Under the pieces are notes generated by a model, which searched no databases, was not told the origin of the DNA, and worked only from the letters and a program-made list of their open reading frames with translations. A DNA stretch of 64,000 bases, from contig NZ_JAIHLP010000002.1 of NCBI RefSeq assembly GCF_020009625.1, positions 3,915,342 to 3,979,341 of the forward strand. Direction: 5' to 3'. The DNA is from Leifsonia poae. GTDB lineage: Bacteria > Actinomycetota > Actinomycetes > Actinomycetales > Microbacteriaceae. Below are positions 26,080 through 34,534 of the stretch, in pieces; position 1 is the first letter of the stretch; each line of letters starts with the position of its first letter. The translations under genes were made by a program, and so were the position numbers.

Positions 26080-26085
26080 AACGTA
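26080..26085 (-). promoter_or_regulatory. Putative -10 (TACGTT) for leaderless lrp-type mRNA
   Basis: On the minus strand TACGTT ends 7 nt before the ATG at 26072. The 183-bp gap to the dehydrogenase operon is the likely Lrp-binding region. Confidence 0.5.
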
Positions 26086-26175
26086 GCACGACACGACACG
26101 CGGAAACAGTGCACTCTGCTCATCCGACACGCCGATAGTTGTGCGGGGTGATCGCCCGGCGTAGCGTTCCGAGTA

Positions 26176-26195
26176 ATTCCGGCAAGGAGGCCGGA
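26176..26195 (+). other. Hairpin exposing AAGGAG in the leader of the dehydrogenase operon
   Basis: TTCCGGC and GCCGGAA form a perfect 7-bp stem around the loop AAGGAG, about 60 nt before the E1 alpha start. No start codon follows the loop at ribosome-binding distance, so it is not a normal Shine-Dalgarno. It may be a leader regulatory structure. Confidence 0.35.
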
Positions 26196-26255
26196 AGCCG
26201 GTCTCTGGTGCCATAAGCGTCGGGATCGGGCGCGAGAGTGAAGGTTGCGTGAACC

Positions 26256-27422
26256 GTGACGATCGACAATCAACCCGCCATCCGAAGCCGTGACGACAAC
26301 GACCGGATGGACGACGTGCACCTCGGCGAACTCCGGCTCGGCGAGATCGACACCGTGCAGCTCTTGACCCCGACCGGGGAGCGGCTGAGTGATCTGCGCT
26401 ACGACGCCTGGGTCTCCGACATCGGCGACGACCAGCTGCTCTCGCTCTATGAAGACATGGTGGTCATCCGTCGCATCGACACGGAGGCCACCGCCCTGCA
26501 GCGTCAGGGCGAGTTGGGCCTGTGGCCGCCATTGCTCGGCCAGGAGGCGTCGCAGATCGGCTCCGGCCGGGCGCTCCGCGCCGACGATTTCGTGTTTTCG
26601 AGCTATCGCGAGAACGGCGTGGCCTACTGCCGGGGCGCCGGACTCACCGAACTCGTGAAAGTCTGGCGGGGAACGGCGCAGACCGGCTGGAACCCCTACG
26701 ACATCAACATGGCCACCCCGCAGGTGATCATCGGCGCCCAGACATTGCATGCCACGGGGTATGCCCTCGGCATCCAGGCGGATGGCACCGATTCCGTGGC
26801 GATCGCCTACTTCGGCGATGGGGCGACCAGCGAGGGCGACGTCACCGAGGCGATGATCTTTGCCGCCACCTATGCGGCTCCCGTGATCTTCTTCTGCCAG
26901 AACAACCAGTGGGCGATCTCCGAGCCCGTGAGCCTGCAGGCGCAGCGTCCGATCGCCGAGCGTGCGCCGGGGTTCGGCATCCCGAGCGTGCGCGTCGACG
27001 GCAATGACGTGCTGGCCGTGATGGCGGTCACCCGCTCGGCTCTGGATCGCGCCCGCGCCGGCGGCGGTCCCACGTTCGTCGAGGCCGTCACGTACCGCAT
27101 GGGCCCGCACACCACGGCGGACGATCCCACCCGGTACCGCGACCCGGCCGAGCTGGACGACTGGAAGGGTAAAGATCCGATCAGCCGGGTGGCGGCCTAT
27201 CTCTCGGCGCGGCGCATCCTCACGCCCGAGAGCGCGGAGGCCGTGGCCGCCACGGCCGACCAGGTGGCGGCCGAATTGCGTGCCGGTTGTGTCTCGCTTG
27301 CCGATCCCGACCCGATGAGCGTGTTCGACAACGTCTACGCCGAAGCCCACACCGGTCTCGCCCGCGAGCGCGACCACTACAGCCGCTATCTGCGCACCTT
27401 CGTCGGCGGTGACGGGCGATGA
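26256..27422 (+). CDS. bkdA: 2-oxoacid dehydrogenase E1 component alpha subunit (branched-chain type)
   Basis: A 388-residue thiamine-diphosphate-dependent E1 alpha chain. The ThDP motif runs from YFGDGATSEGDVTEAMIFAA to FFCQNNQWAIS (about residues 186-226). RRIDTEATALQRQGELGLW and TYRMGPHTTADDPTRYRD (the phosphorylation-loop region) are strongly conserved. From memory it closely follows M. tuberculosis Rv2497c (BkdA). Actinobacterial pyruvate dehydrogenase normally uses the single-chain AceE, so a branched-chain 2-oxoacid substrate is favoured, but pyruvate cannot be excluded. The GTG start at 26256 gives an extra tail of about 30 residues; ATG 26307 is an alternative. The next gene overlaps by 4 bp. 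Confidence 0.87.
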   Translation: MTIDNQPAIRSRDDNDRMDDVHLGELRLGEIDTVQLLTPTGERLSDLRYDAWVSDIGDDQLLSLYEDMVVIRRIDTEATALQRQGELGLWPPLLGQEASQIGSGRALRADDFVFSSYRENGVAYCRGAGLTELVKVWRGTAQTGWNPYDINMATPQVIIGAQTLHATGYALGIQADGTDSVAIAYFGDGATSEGDVTEAMIFAATYAAPVIFFCQNNQWAISEPVSLQAQRPIAERAPGFGIPSVRVDGNDVLAVMAVTRSALDRARAGGGPTFVEAVTYRMGPHTTADDPTRYRDPAELDDWKGKDPISRVAAYLSARRILTPESAEAVAATADQVAAELRAGCVSLADPDPMSVFDNVYAEAHTGLARERDHYSRYLRTFVGGDGR

Positions 27423-28429
27423 CGACGCTCACGCTGGCGAAGGCGATCAACGCCGGACTCCGCAAAGCGCTGGCCGGCGATGACCGCGTCGTGCTGATGG
27501 GGGAGGACATCGGAAGTCTCGGCGGTGTCTATCGCGTCACCGACGGGTTGCAGACCGAGTTCGGTCCGCGCCGGGTGATGGATTCCCCGCTGGCCGAATC
27601 CGGAATCGTCGGCACCGCGGTGGGCATGGCATACCGCGGGTACCGACCGGTGGTGGAGATCCAATTCGACGGCTTCATCTATCCGGCGTTCGACCAGATC
27701 GTCAGCCAGGTTGCCCGGATGCATTACCGGACGGCCGGCGCGGTGACGATGCCGATCACCATCAGGGTGCCGTTCGCCGGCGGCATCGGCGCCGCGGAGC
27801 ACCATTCGGACTCGCCTGAGGCCTATTTCGCGCACGCCGCCGGGCTGCGGGTGGTGTCTCCGTCCGATCCGGAGGACGCTTACACGCTCATTCAGCAGGC
27901 GATCGCCTCCGACGACCCCGTGCTGTACTTCGAGCCGAAACGGCGCTACCACGTGAAAGGCGAGGTCGACGAGGCGGTGCCGTTGGCCGATGCCCGGCCG
28001 ATGGGGACGGCCCGCGTTCTCGTCCCCGGCACCGACGTGACCCTGGTCACCTACGGTGGCCTGGTGCAGGTCGCCCGGGATGCAGCCGTGGCTGCCGGTG
28101 ACGACGGCATCTCGGTCGAAGTGATCGATCTGCGCTCGCTTTCGCCGCTCGACCTCGACACCGTGATCGCCTCGGTGCGCAAGACCGGCCGTCTCGTCGT
28201 GACCCATGAGGCGCCCCTCTCGGGCGGTCTCGGCGCCGAGGTGGCGGCGGCCATCACCGAGCGGTGCTTCCTCTTTCTGGAGCACGCGCCCGTGCGGGTC
28301 ACCGGGCAGGACATCCCGTATCCGGCCGCGAAGCTGGAGGGCGCGCACCTGCCGGATCTCGATCGGCTGCTCGACGGCATCGATCGGGCCCTGGATCGCC
28401 CGAACTCGTTGACCGGGGTGGAGGACTGA
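27419..28429 (+). CDS. bkdB: 2-oxoacid dehydrogenase E1 component beta subunit
   Basis: A 336-residue E1 beta chain forming the alpha2-beta2 heterotetramer with the preceding product. Landmarks are VVLMGEDIGSLGGVYRVTDG (about residues 24-43), DSPLAESGIVGTAVGMAYRG, PFAGGIGAAEHHSDSPEAYF (about 118-137) and the C-terminal VEVIDLRSLSPLD and VVTHEAPLSGGLGAEVAA. It overlaps the alpha gene (ATGA) and the E2 gene (TGATG), so the three are translationally coupled. Specificity follows the alpha subunit: most likely branched-chain 2-oxo acids. Confidence 0.9.
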   Translation: MTTLTLAKAINAGLRKALAGDDRVVLMGEDIGSLGGVYRVTDGLQTEFGPRRVMDSPLAESGIVGTAVGMAYRGYRPVVEIQFDGFIYPAFDQIVSQVARMHYRTAGAVTMPITIRVPFAGGIGAAEHHSDSPEAYFAHAAGLRVVSPSDPEDAYTLIQQAIASDDPVLYFEPKRRYHVKGEVDEAVPLADARPMGTARVLVPGTDVTLVTYGGLVQVARDAAVAAGDDGISVEVIDLRSLSPLDLDTVIASVRKTGRLVVTHEAPLSGGLGAEVAAAITERCFLFLEHAPVRVTGQDIPYPAAKLEGAHLPDLDRLLDGIDRALDRPNSLTGVED

Positions 28430-29742
28430 TGACCGTCGTCAAAGATTTCGCGTTGCCGGATCTCGGTGAGGGTCTCACCGAGTCGGAGCTGGTGAACTGG
28501 CATGTTGCGGTGGGCGACGAGGTGCGGCTCAACCAGATCATCGCCGAAGTGGAGACGGCGAAAGCCCTCGTCGAGCTCCCTTCGCCGTGGAGTGGGGTGG
28601 TCTCGGCTCTCTATGTCGAGCCGGGTGTCACCGTTTCGGTGGGGGAACGGATGATCGCGTTCGAGGTGGAGGGTGAACCGGATGCTCCTCCCGTGCCGTC
28701 CGTGCCCGCGGCGGCGGCCGACCTGCCTGAGCCGAACCTGGTGGGGTACGGCGCCCCGGCGGAGTCGGGTGACCGACCGCACCGCCGGCCGCGGCCCGGC
28801 CTCGCCGTCGCGGTGGAGCCTGTCGCCGTCTCCGCATCGGTGTCGACGGCGGAACGTCCGCGGGCCACTCCGCCGGTGCGCAGACTGGCGCGGGAGCGTG
28901 GCGTGGACCTCCGAGCGCTGGTCGGATCCGGCGACCGCGGTGTGATCACTCGGCACGATGTGGAGGCCGTCGTCACAGCCGGGACGGCCACCGAGACGGC
29001 CACCGGGACGGCTACCGGCGCGGCAGCCGCTGCTGCGCCGGTGCGAGAGCGCCGGTTCCCGATCAAGGGCGTTCGCCGGCTCACCGCCGAGGCGATGGTG
29101 CGCAGCGCGTTCACGGCGCCCCACGCCACGGTCTTCCTCACGGTGGACGTCACGCCGACGTCGGAGCTGCTCGACCGGCTGCGCGCGCGCCGCGAGTTCG
29201 CCGACAACCGTCCCGGCCTGCTCGCGATCGTGGCGAAGGCGCTATGCCTCGCGATACGCCGCACCCCTTCGGTCAACGCCCGATGGGAGGAGGCGACGCA
29301 AGAGATCGTGGAATTCGGGTATGTGAACCTCGGGATCGCCGCCGCGACGCCACGGGGACTCGTCGTGCCCACCATCCCTGACGCCGAATCGTTGAACCTG
29401 GGTGAGCTTGCGACGGCCATCCGCGAACTCGCCGAGACTGCGCGTGCCGGACGCACTGCGCCCGAACGCTTGAGCGGCGGCACCATCTCGATCACCAATG
29501 TCGGTGTGTTCGGGGTGGATGCTGGAACGCCGATCCTCACCCCCGGCGAGGCGGCCATTCTGGCGCTCGGCGCCGTGCGCCGTCAGCCGTGGGAGCATCG
29601 CGGCGAGATCGCATTGCGCGAAGTGGTCACACTCGCGCTCTCGTTCGACCATCGGGTCGTCGACGGTGAGCAGGCGGCCCGCTTCCTCGCCGACATCGGG
29701 CGCATCCTGGCCGATCCCGCGACCACGCTCGCGATGGTCTGA
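28429..29742 (+). CDS. bkdC: Dihydrolipoamide acyltransferase (E2) of the 2-oxoacid dehydrogenase complex
   Basis: A 437-residue E2 core. The single lipoyl domain (residues 1-80) has the lipoylated Lys in EVETAKALVELPSPWSG (about residue 45). After a Pro/Ala/Arg-rich linker comes the peripheral-subunit-binding domain (TPPVRRLARERGVDLRALVG and GVITRHDVEAVV, about 144-180). A Thr/Ala-repeat linker then leads to the catalytic domain with FDHRVVDGEQAARFLADI, holding the catalytic His and Asp. No dihydrolipoamide dehydrogenase (E3) follows, so E3 must be encoded elsewhere. It is the last gene of the operon, convergent with dapD. Confidence 0.9.
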   Translation: MTVVKDFALPDLGEGLTESELVNWHVAVGDEVRLNQIIAEVETAKALVELPSPWSGVVSALYVEPGVTVSVGERMIAFEVEGEPDAPPVPSVPAAAADLPEPNLVGYGAPAESGDRPHRRPRPGLAVAVEPVAVSASVSTAERPRATPPVRRLARERGVDLRALVGSGDRGVITRHDVEAVVTAGTATETATGTATGAAAAAAPVRERRFPIKGVRRLTAEAMVRSAFTAPHATVFLTVDVTPTSELLDRLRARREFADNRPGLLAIVAKALCLAIRRTPSVNARWEEATQEIVEFGYVNLGIAAATPRGLVVPTIPDAESLNLGELATAIRELAETARAGRTAPERLSGGTISITNVGVFGVDAGTPILTPGEAAILALGAVRRQPWEHRGEIALREVVTLALSFDHRVVDGEQAARFLADIGRILADPATTLAMV

Positions 29743-29761
29743 GCCGCCGGTGGGGGAAGGG

Positions 29762-30751
29762 TCAGGCGTGCAGGGCAGCGTTCAGCTCGATGCCGCCCGA
29801 ACGCGGCAGCACCTCGACAGCGCCCGTGAGTGAGTTGCGGCGGAACAGCAGGCCGGGAACGCCGGAGAGTTCCACGGCTTTCACCGTCTGCGGGCGACCA
29901 TCGGCCGTGGGGGTTCCGCCGACCACGACGACCTTGGTGCCCGCTGTCACGTAGAGCCCGGCCTCGACGACAGAGTCGTCGCCGATCGAGATGCCGATGC
30001 CGGAGTTCGCGCCGAGCAGGGCCCGCTCGCCGATGGCGACGCGCTGGGTGCCCCCGCCCGAGAGCGTACCCATGATGGAGGCGCCGCCGCCGATGTCGGA
30101 GCCGTCGCCGACGACGACGCCCTGCGAGACGCGTCCCTCGATCATCGACGTGCCGAGAGTGCCGGCATTGAAGTTGACGAAGCCTTCGTGCATCACCGTG
30201 GTGCCGGGCGAGAGGTGGGCGCCCAGACGCACGCGCGAGGCATCGGCGATGCGCACTCGGTCGGGCGTGACGTAGTCGAGCAGGCGCGGGAACTTGTCGA
30301 TGCCGGTGACGTGGATGCCGGCACGCTGCAGCTGCGGGCGCAACCGGTCGAAGTCGGCCGGATGCACCGGTCCTGCATTGGTCCAGGTGACGATCGGCAG
30401 GTGCCCGAAGATGCCGTCGAGGTTGACGGTGTTCGGCGCGACGAGCAGGTGGGAGAGCAGGTGGAGACGCAGGTAGGCGTCCGGGGTGGATGCGGGAGCG
30501 GCGTCCAGGTCGATGTCGACGGTCACGACGTCGATGCGCACATTGCGGCGCGGATCGTCGCCGGCGAGCGCCTCGAACTCCGCGGGGGCGATCCAACGGT
30601 CGCGGCCGGCGGGCAGCCCGCCGAGCTTCGGCTCCGGGAACCAGGTGTCGAGCACGGTGCCGTCGCCGGCGACGGTCGCGAGTCCGTAGCCCCAGGCCTG
30701 GCGGAGGGAGGGGGCGGGCGCGGCGGATTCGGAGGAAACGTCGGAGGGCAT
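29762..30751 (-). CDS. dapD: 2,3,4,5-tetrahydropyridine-2,6-dicarboxylate N-succinyltransferase
   Basis: A 329-residue actinobacterial-type DapD, which succinylates tetrahydrodipicolinate in the succinylase branch of lysine and meso-diaminopimelate synthesis, feeding peptidoglycan. The C-terminal left-handed beta-helix is visible as hexapeptide repeats ([19 protein letters not shown], then [18 protein letters not shown]). The start [20 protein letters not shown] is family-specific. The ATG at 30751 lies 6 nt after TAATCT on the minus strand and has no Shine-Dalgarno. It is divergent from dapE, the enzyme two steps on, and the two probably share one -10 element. Confidence 0.96.
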   Translation of the reverse strand: MPSDVSSESAAPAPSLRQAWGYGLATVAGDGTVLDTWFPEPKLGGLPAGRDRWIAPAEFEALAGDDPRRNVRIDVVTVDIDLDAAPASTPDAYLRLHLLSHLLVAPNTVNLDGIFGHLPIVTWTNAGPVHPADFDRLRPQLQRAGIHVTGIDKFPRLLDYVTPDRVRIADASRVRLGAHLSPGTTVMHEGFVNFNAGTLGTSMIEGRVSQGVVVGDGSDIGGGASIMGTLSGGGTQRVAIGERALLGANSGIGISIGDDSVVEAGLYVTAGTKVVVVGGTPTADGRPQTVKAVELSGVPGLLFRRNSLTGAVEVLPRSGGIELNAALHA

Positions 30752-30756
30752 GCCTC

Positions 30757-30763
30757 TAGATTA
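30757..30763. promoter_or_regulatory. Overlapping bidirectional -10 (TAGATTA) for dapD and dapE
   Basis: On the plus strand TAGATT ends 6 nt before the dapE GTG (30769). On the minus strand the same bases read TAATCT, ending 6 nt before the dapD ATG (30751). Neither gene has a spaced Shine-Dalgarno. Both may be leaderless and fired from one symmetric element. Confidence 0.6.
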
Positions 30764-30768
30764 GTAGT

Positions 30769-31851
30769 GTGCCTCTCGACCTCAGTGCCTCCTCGATCGA
30801 CCTCACCCGCCAGATCTGCGACATCGAGTCGGTGTCCGGAGATGAGGGGGGCTTGGCCGACGCCATCGAGGCCGCGCTCGTCGACTGCGACCATCTCGAG
30901 ATCGTGCGCGACGGCGACACGGTCGTCGCCCGCACCGACCTCGGCCGGGATCGTCGGGTCGTGATCGCGGGCCACATCGACACCGTGCCGGTCAACGGCA
31001 ATCTGCCGACGCGATTCGAGACCGAAGACGGCGTCGACTACCTGTGGGGTCGCGGCACCGTCGACATGAAGGCGGGAACGGCGGTTCAGCTCAAACTGGC
31101 CGCCGAGCTCACCGATCCGACGGTCGACATCACGTGGATGTGGTACGACCATGAGGAGGTCTCGGCCGACCTGAACGGTCTCGGCCGGCTCGCCCGCAAC
31201 CGTCCCGACCTGTTCGTCGGCGACTTCGCCATCCTCGGCGAACCGAGCAACGGTGTGGTCGAGGGCGGATGCAACGGCAACCTCCGGGTCGAGGTCCGTA
31301 CCTTCGGGCGCCGTGCGCATTCGGCACGCGGCTGGGTGGGCGAGAACGCCATTCACAAAGCCGCGCCCATCCTCGAGATCCTGGCGGCGTATACGGCGCG
31401 CGAGGTGGAGGTCGACGGTCTGGTCTATCGCGAGGGACTCAATGCGGTCGGCATCTCCGGGGGAGTCGCCGGGAACATCATCCCCGACGAGTGCATGGTG
31501 CACATCAACTACCGATTCGCGCCCAGCAGAAGCGCCGAGGAAGCCATCGAGCACATGCGCGAGCTGTTCGGCGAGTACGAGATCGCCGTCGTCGACCGCG
31601 CGGACGGGGCGCGGCCGGGCCTCGACGCCCCGCTCGCGCAGGAGTTCCTCGCGGCTGTCGGCGGTGAGGCGAAACCCAAGTACGGCTGGACCGACGTCGC
31701 GCGTTTTTCGGCGCTCGGCATCCCGGCGGTCAACTACGGCCCGGGCGATCCGCTGAAGGCGCACGCCGACGACGAACGGGTGCCTGTCGCCCAGATCACC
31801 GCCGTCGAAGCGGGTCTGCGTGCCTGGCTCTCCGGTGTCGGCCGGGGCTGA
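30769..31851 (+). CDS. dapE: Succinyl-diaminopimelate desuccinylase
   Basis: A 360-residue M20-family di-zinc amidase that removes succinate from N-succinyl-LL-diaminopimelate in lysine/DAP synthesis. Metal ligands and the catalytic Glu are visible: His in IAGHIDTVP (about residue 67), Asp in GRGTVDMKAG, the Glu pair in YDHEEVS, Glu in ILGEPSNG and His in DPLKAHADDE. The dimerisation domain lies between about 175 and 285. Length and motifs are those of actinobacterial DapE. The GTG at 30769 is supported by the adjacent -10. It is divergent from dapD. Confidence 0.95.
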   Translation: MPLDLSASSIDLTRQICDIESVSGDEGGLADAIEAALVDCDHLEIVRDGDTVVARTDLGRDRRVVIAGHIDTVPVNGNLPTRFETEDGVDYLWGRGTVDMKAGTAVQLKLAAELTDPTVDITWMWYDHEEVSADLNGLGRLARNRPDLFVGDFAILGEPSNGVVEGGCNGNLRVEVRTFGRRAHSARGWVGENAIHKAAPILEILAAYTAREVEVDGLVYREGLNAVGISGGVAGNIIPDECMVHINYRFAPSRSAEEAIEHMRELFGEYEIAVVDRADGARPGLDAPLAQEFLAAVGGEAKPKYGWTDVARFSALGIPAVNYGPGDPLKAHADDERVPVAQITAVEAGLRAWLSGVGRG

Positions 31852-31876
31852 CCAGGCGACGCGGGGGCGTGCGACA

Positions 31877-33083
31877 GTGGTACGCCGCGCCCCGAGCGTC
31901 GTTCCGTGGTGGTCGCGGTGGTGGGTGCGCGTGCTCGCCGTGTATGCGGCGAGCCGGGTGCTCACGACGATCCTGCTGCTGATCCTCGCCGGTGTCCAGG
32001 GTGCGAACCCCTGGACGGCCGCCCACCCGTCCTATTTCGATTTCGCGTCGATCTGGGACGGACGGTGGTACAACATCGTCTCGATCGCCGGCTATCCGTC
32101 CACGCTGCCCACGCTCGACGGGCATGTGACCGAGAACGCCTGGGCGTTCATGCCGGTGTATCCGGGTGTCGTGAACGCCCTGCAGTTCGTGACCGGGATG
32201 TCGTGGCCGGTCGCCGCGGTGCTCCTCTCGGTGGCGTTCGGCGCCGGTGCCGCACTGCTGTTCTACCGGCTGCTCGTGCGGGTGAAGCTCTCGCCCTCGA
32301 CGAGCCTGTTCGCGGTCGTCTTGTTCTGCGTGTCTCCGGTGTCGCCGCTGTTCCAGCTCGCCTACGCCGAGTCGATGTACATCTTTCTGCTGACGGCAGC
32401 GCTTCTCCTCCTCGTTGAGCGGCGCTACGCCTGGTTGTTCCCGGTGGTGCTCGTCATGGCGTTCACCCGGCCGAGCGGCCTCGCTTTCGCGCTCGCGCTC
32501 GCCTTCCACGTGGTCTACCGGTGGGTGGTGCGCCGGCGGGATGCGTTCCCGGTTCGCGATCGCGTCCTCAGCGTCTCACTCGCCGTGTTCAGCGGGTTCG
32601 CCGGTCTCGCCTGGCCGGCGATCGCAGGGCTGGTGACCGGCGACCTGACCGCGTACACGGATTCCGAGCTCGCCTGGCGCGCCCCGTACATCGGGTACAC
32701 CCATCTGGTTCCGTTCGCGTCGTGGTTCCAGGGGGCGGATTGGTGGTTCACCTTCATGCTCCAGCTTCCGGCCTGGCTCGGAATCGTCACCCTTCTGGTG
32801 GTCGTCGCGCTGTTCGTCGTCGCCCAGTTCACGCCGGCGGTACGCCGGCTCGGCGTCGATCTGCGGTTCTGGGTCGCAGCTTATTCGGTGTACCTGCTCG
32901 CGGTCTTCTTCCCCAGTCGAGCACGTTCCGGCTGCTGATGCCCTTGTTCCCCCTGCTCGGAGCCCTCGCCCTACCGAAGAGTCGCCTCTACCGATCGGCC
33001 CTCGTGGCGCTTTTCCTGGCGCTCCAGGTGGGCTGGCTGCTCGTGTGCTGGGGGTCGACGGAGCCGATTGGTCGCCCCCGTGA
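31877..33083 (+). pseudogene. PIG-V/mannosyltransferase-like integral membrane protein with two frameshifts
   Basis: A protein of about 400 residues with roughly ten hydrophobic helices, resembling the PIG-V-like actinobacterial family (FASIWDGRWYNIVSIAGYP, LLVERRYAWLFPVVLVMAFTRPSG). The frame breaks twice. At the CCCC run 32911-32914 the first frame ends in SRARSGC, while the next frame continues FFPQSSTFRLLMPLFPLLG. At the G-run 33050-33054 one more G gives VCWGVDGADWSPP and a stop at 33081-33083. Adding one C and one G restores a complete family member, so sequencing error is likely. The start is probably GTG 31877; earlier in-frame starts overlap dapE. A polyprenyl-sugar-dependent mannosyltransferase role is inferred. 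Confidence 0.75.
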
Positions 33084-33176
33084 TCGGGTGCCCCGGTGTT
33101 CGCGGGCGGACACACGATTTCCGCCCTCCGCCGCCGATGACAGATAATGAGTAGACATCCACGAAAGGGGAGCTGC

Positions 33177-33350
33177 ATGGCGGCCATGAAGCCGAGGACC
33201 GGGGACGGGCCAATGGAGGCTGTGAAGGAGGGTCGGCTCATCATCGTTCGAGTGCCGCTCGAGGGTGGCGGACGACTCGTCGTCTCTGTCAACGACGCGG
33301 AGGCCAAAGAGCTTCACGATGCTCTTGCGAGCGTCGTGACTCCCTCCTAG
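33177..33350 (+). CDS. DUF3117 domain-containing protein
   Basis: A 57-residue small protein nearly invariant across actinobacteria (M. tuberculosis Rv1211 type), function unknown. It starts MAAMKPRTGDGPMEAVKEGR after AAAGGGGAG and contains VRVPLEGGGRLVVSVNDAEA, which predicts a small beta-rich fold. The upstream GATAAT (33142-33147) may be its -10. A bidirectional terminator follows. Its position beside the O-methyltransferase and tatB is conserved in other actinobacteria. Confidence 0.93.
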   Translation: MAAMKPRTGDGPMEAVKEGRLIIVRVPLEGGGRLVVSVNDAEAKELHDALASVVTPS

Positions 33351-33375
33351 TAGCATTCAGCACGAGAACACCGAG

Positions 33376-33402
33376 AACGGGCCCCCATCGGGGCCCGTTT
33401 CA
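33376..33402. terminator. Bidirectional terminator between the DUF3117 and O-methyltransferase genes
   Basis: A 10-bp stem (AACGGGCCCC with GGGGCCCGTT), loop CATC, then TTTCATTTTC. It lies between convergent genes. Confidence 0.85.
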
Positions 33403-33420
33403 TTTTCTCGGGACCAGGGT

Positions 33421-34053
33421 CTAGTCGCTGAGTTTCGTGATCTGGAGCAGCCCGTCGCCGGCGAGCGACAGGGCGCTGAGGACGGCGCCGGAGGCAGCCG
33501 TCTCGGTGATCAGGGTGCGGAACCCGGTTGCGACGTCGTCGCGCTGGGCCGGATCGGAGACGCGCCCCTTCCAGAGCGCGTGCGCGACGAGGACGGTTCC
33601 ACCGGGGCGGGCCAGACGCAGGCCGTGTTCCACATATTCGATGACCGATTGCGGGTCTGCGTCGATGAAGACGATGTCGTACGAGTTCTCGTTCATCCGG
33701 GGCAACACCTCCAATGCGCGACCGGTGATGAGGCGCACCCGGTTGGCAGAGATGCCGGCCTCGGTGAAGAATCCTCGCGCGTGCTGCTGGTGCTCCAGCT
33801 CCGAATCGATGGACGTGAGCTGGGCGCGAGTGCCGCCGGTGAGCAGCCAGAGGCCGGAGACGCCGGCACCTGTGCCGATCTCCACGATGCTCTCGGCCGC
33901 AGTGGCAGCGACGACGACGGCGGCCTGCGCGCCGACACTCGCCGCGATCGGATCGATACCGAGCTCGAGCGACTGCTGTCGGGCTCGAGCGATGACCTCG
34001 TTCTCGACGATCACATCGTCGGCGAACTTCCAGTTCGAATCTTTGTCTGACAC
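33421..34053 (-). CDS. SAM-dependent O-methyltransferase (Rv1220c-like)
   Basis: A 210-residue class-I methyltransferase of the catechol/caffeoyl-CoA O-methyltransferase family. SAM-binding motifs are SIVEIGTGAGVSGLWLL (about residues 57-73), LTSIDSELEHQQHARGFF, and YDIVFIDADPQSVIEYVE (about 120-137), whose Asp residues also bind the divalent metal. The start is taken as GTG 34053 (VSDKDSNWKFADDVIVENE), with GGGAG upstream. In M. tuberculosis the equivalent gene neighbours sigE-rseA-htrA-tatB; here it abuts tatB directly. The natural acceptor is unknown. Confidence 0.9.
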   Translation of the reverse strand: MSDKDSNWKFADDVIVENEVIARARQQSLELGIDPIAASVGAQAAVVVAATAAESIVEIGTGAGVSGLWLLTGGTRAQLTSIDSELEHQQHARGFFTEAGISANRVRLITGRALEVLPRMNENSYDIVFIDADPQSVIEYVEHGLRLARPGGTVLVAHALWKGRVSDPAQRDDVATGFRTLITETAASGAVLSALSLAGDGLLQITKLSD

Positions 34054-34122
34054 AGCACTCCCGGTGTTCTCCGGCACAAGGATACGGCCAAGACGCGTGG
34101 CTTTCGTGCAGGCGATCCGGGT

Positions 34123-34128
34123 TACTCT
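34123..34128 (+). promoter_or_regulatory. Putative -10 (TACTCT) for leaderless tatB mRNA
   Basis: TACTCT ends 6 nt before the GTG at 34135. No Shine-Dalgarno. Confidence 0.5.
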
Positions 34129-34134
34129 TATCTC

Positions 34135-34509
34135 GTGTTCGGATTGACCTTCGAGAAGCTGCTGATCATCGGTGTGATCGCTGCCTTTCTCATCGGACCG
34201 GACCGGCTGCCCGGCTACGCCGCGAAACTCGGTCAGTTCGCGCGCACCCTGCGCGAGTTCGCCAACGGGGCGAAAGACCGGATGCGCGAGGAGATGGGTC
34301 CCGAGTTCGACGAGGTCGACTGGAAGAAGCTCGACCCGCGTCAATACGATCCCCGCCGAATCGTTCGCGAAGCGCTCCTCGACGATGGGGCCACCGCTGC
34401 ACCCGTCGCGGTCAGCACGATCAAACCCGTCACCGAGTCGGCGTATGCCCAGCACAAGAACAAATTGCGGAACGGGGCGGTTCCCCCGTTCGACGCCGAA
34501 GCCACCTAG
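34135..34509 (+). CDS. tatB: Sec-independent protein translocase subunit TatB
   Basis: A 124-residue single-span membrane protein of the twin-arginine translocase. The N-terminal helix MFGLTFEKLLIIGVIAAFLI is followed by the hinge GPDRLPGYAAKLGQFARTLR and an amphipathic helix, the TatA/TatB layout. The gene context (O-methyltransferase, later mrp) favours TatB over TatA. The C-terminal 60 residues are charged and Pro-containing, as in actinobacterial TatB. It would form the TatBC receptor for folded, twin-arginine-signal proteins. The GTG start is leaderless. Confidence 0.88.
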   Translation: MFGLTFEKLLIIGVIAAFLIGPDRLPGYAAKLGQFARTLREFANGAKDRMREEMGPEFDEVDWKKLDPRQYDPRRIVREALLDDGATAAPVAVSTIKPVTESAYAQHKNKLRNGAVPPFDAEAT

Positions 34510-34522
34510 CGCGTTTATCCAA

Positions 34523-34528
34523 TAGCAT
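34523..34528 (+). promoter_or_regulatory. Putative -10 (TAGCAT) for leaderless transporter mRNA
   Basis: TAGCAT ends 6 nt before the ATG at 34535, with CGGGA too close to serve as a ribosome binding site. Confidence 0.5.
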
Positions 34529-34534
34529 TCGGGA

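Noticed and set aside
26073..26255. Riboswitch (glycine-type) before the 2-oxoacid dehydrogenase operon
   Set aside because: Only a simple hairpin and scattered GC-rich pairs are seen; the conserved glycine-aptamer core is not recognisable.
34028..34044. tRNA T-loop-like string GTTCGAATC
   Set aside because: It lies within the O-methyltransferase coding sequence and no cloverleaf can be built around it. No tRNA was found in the window.
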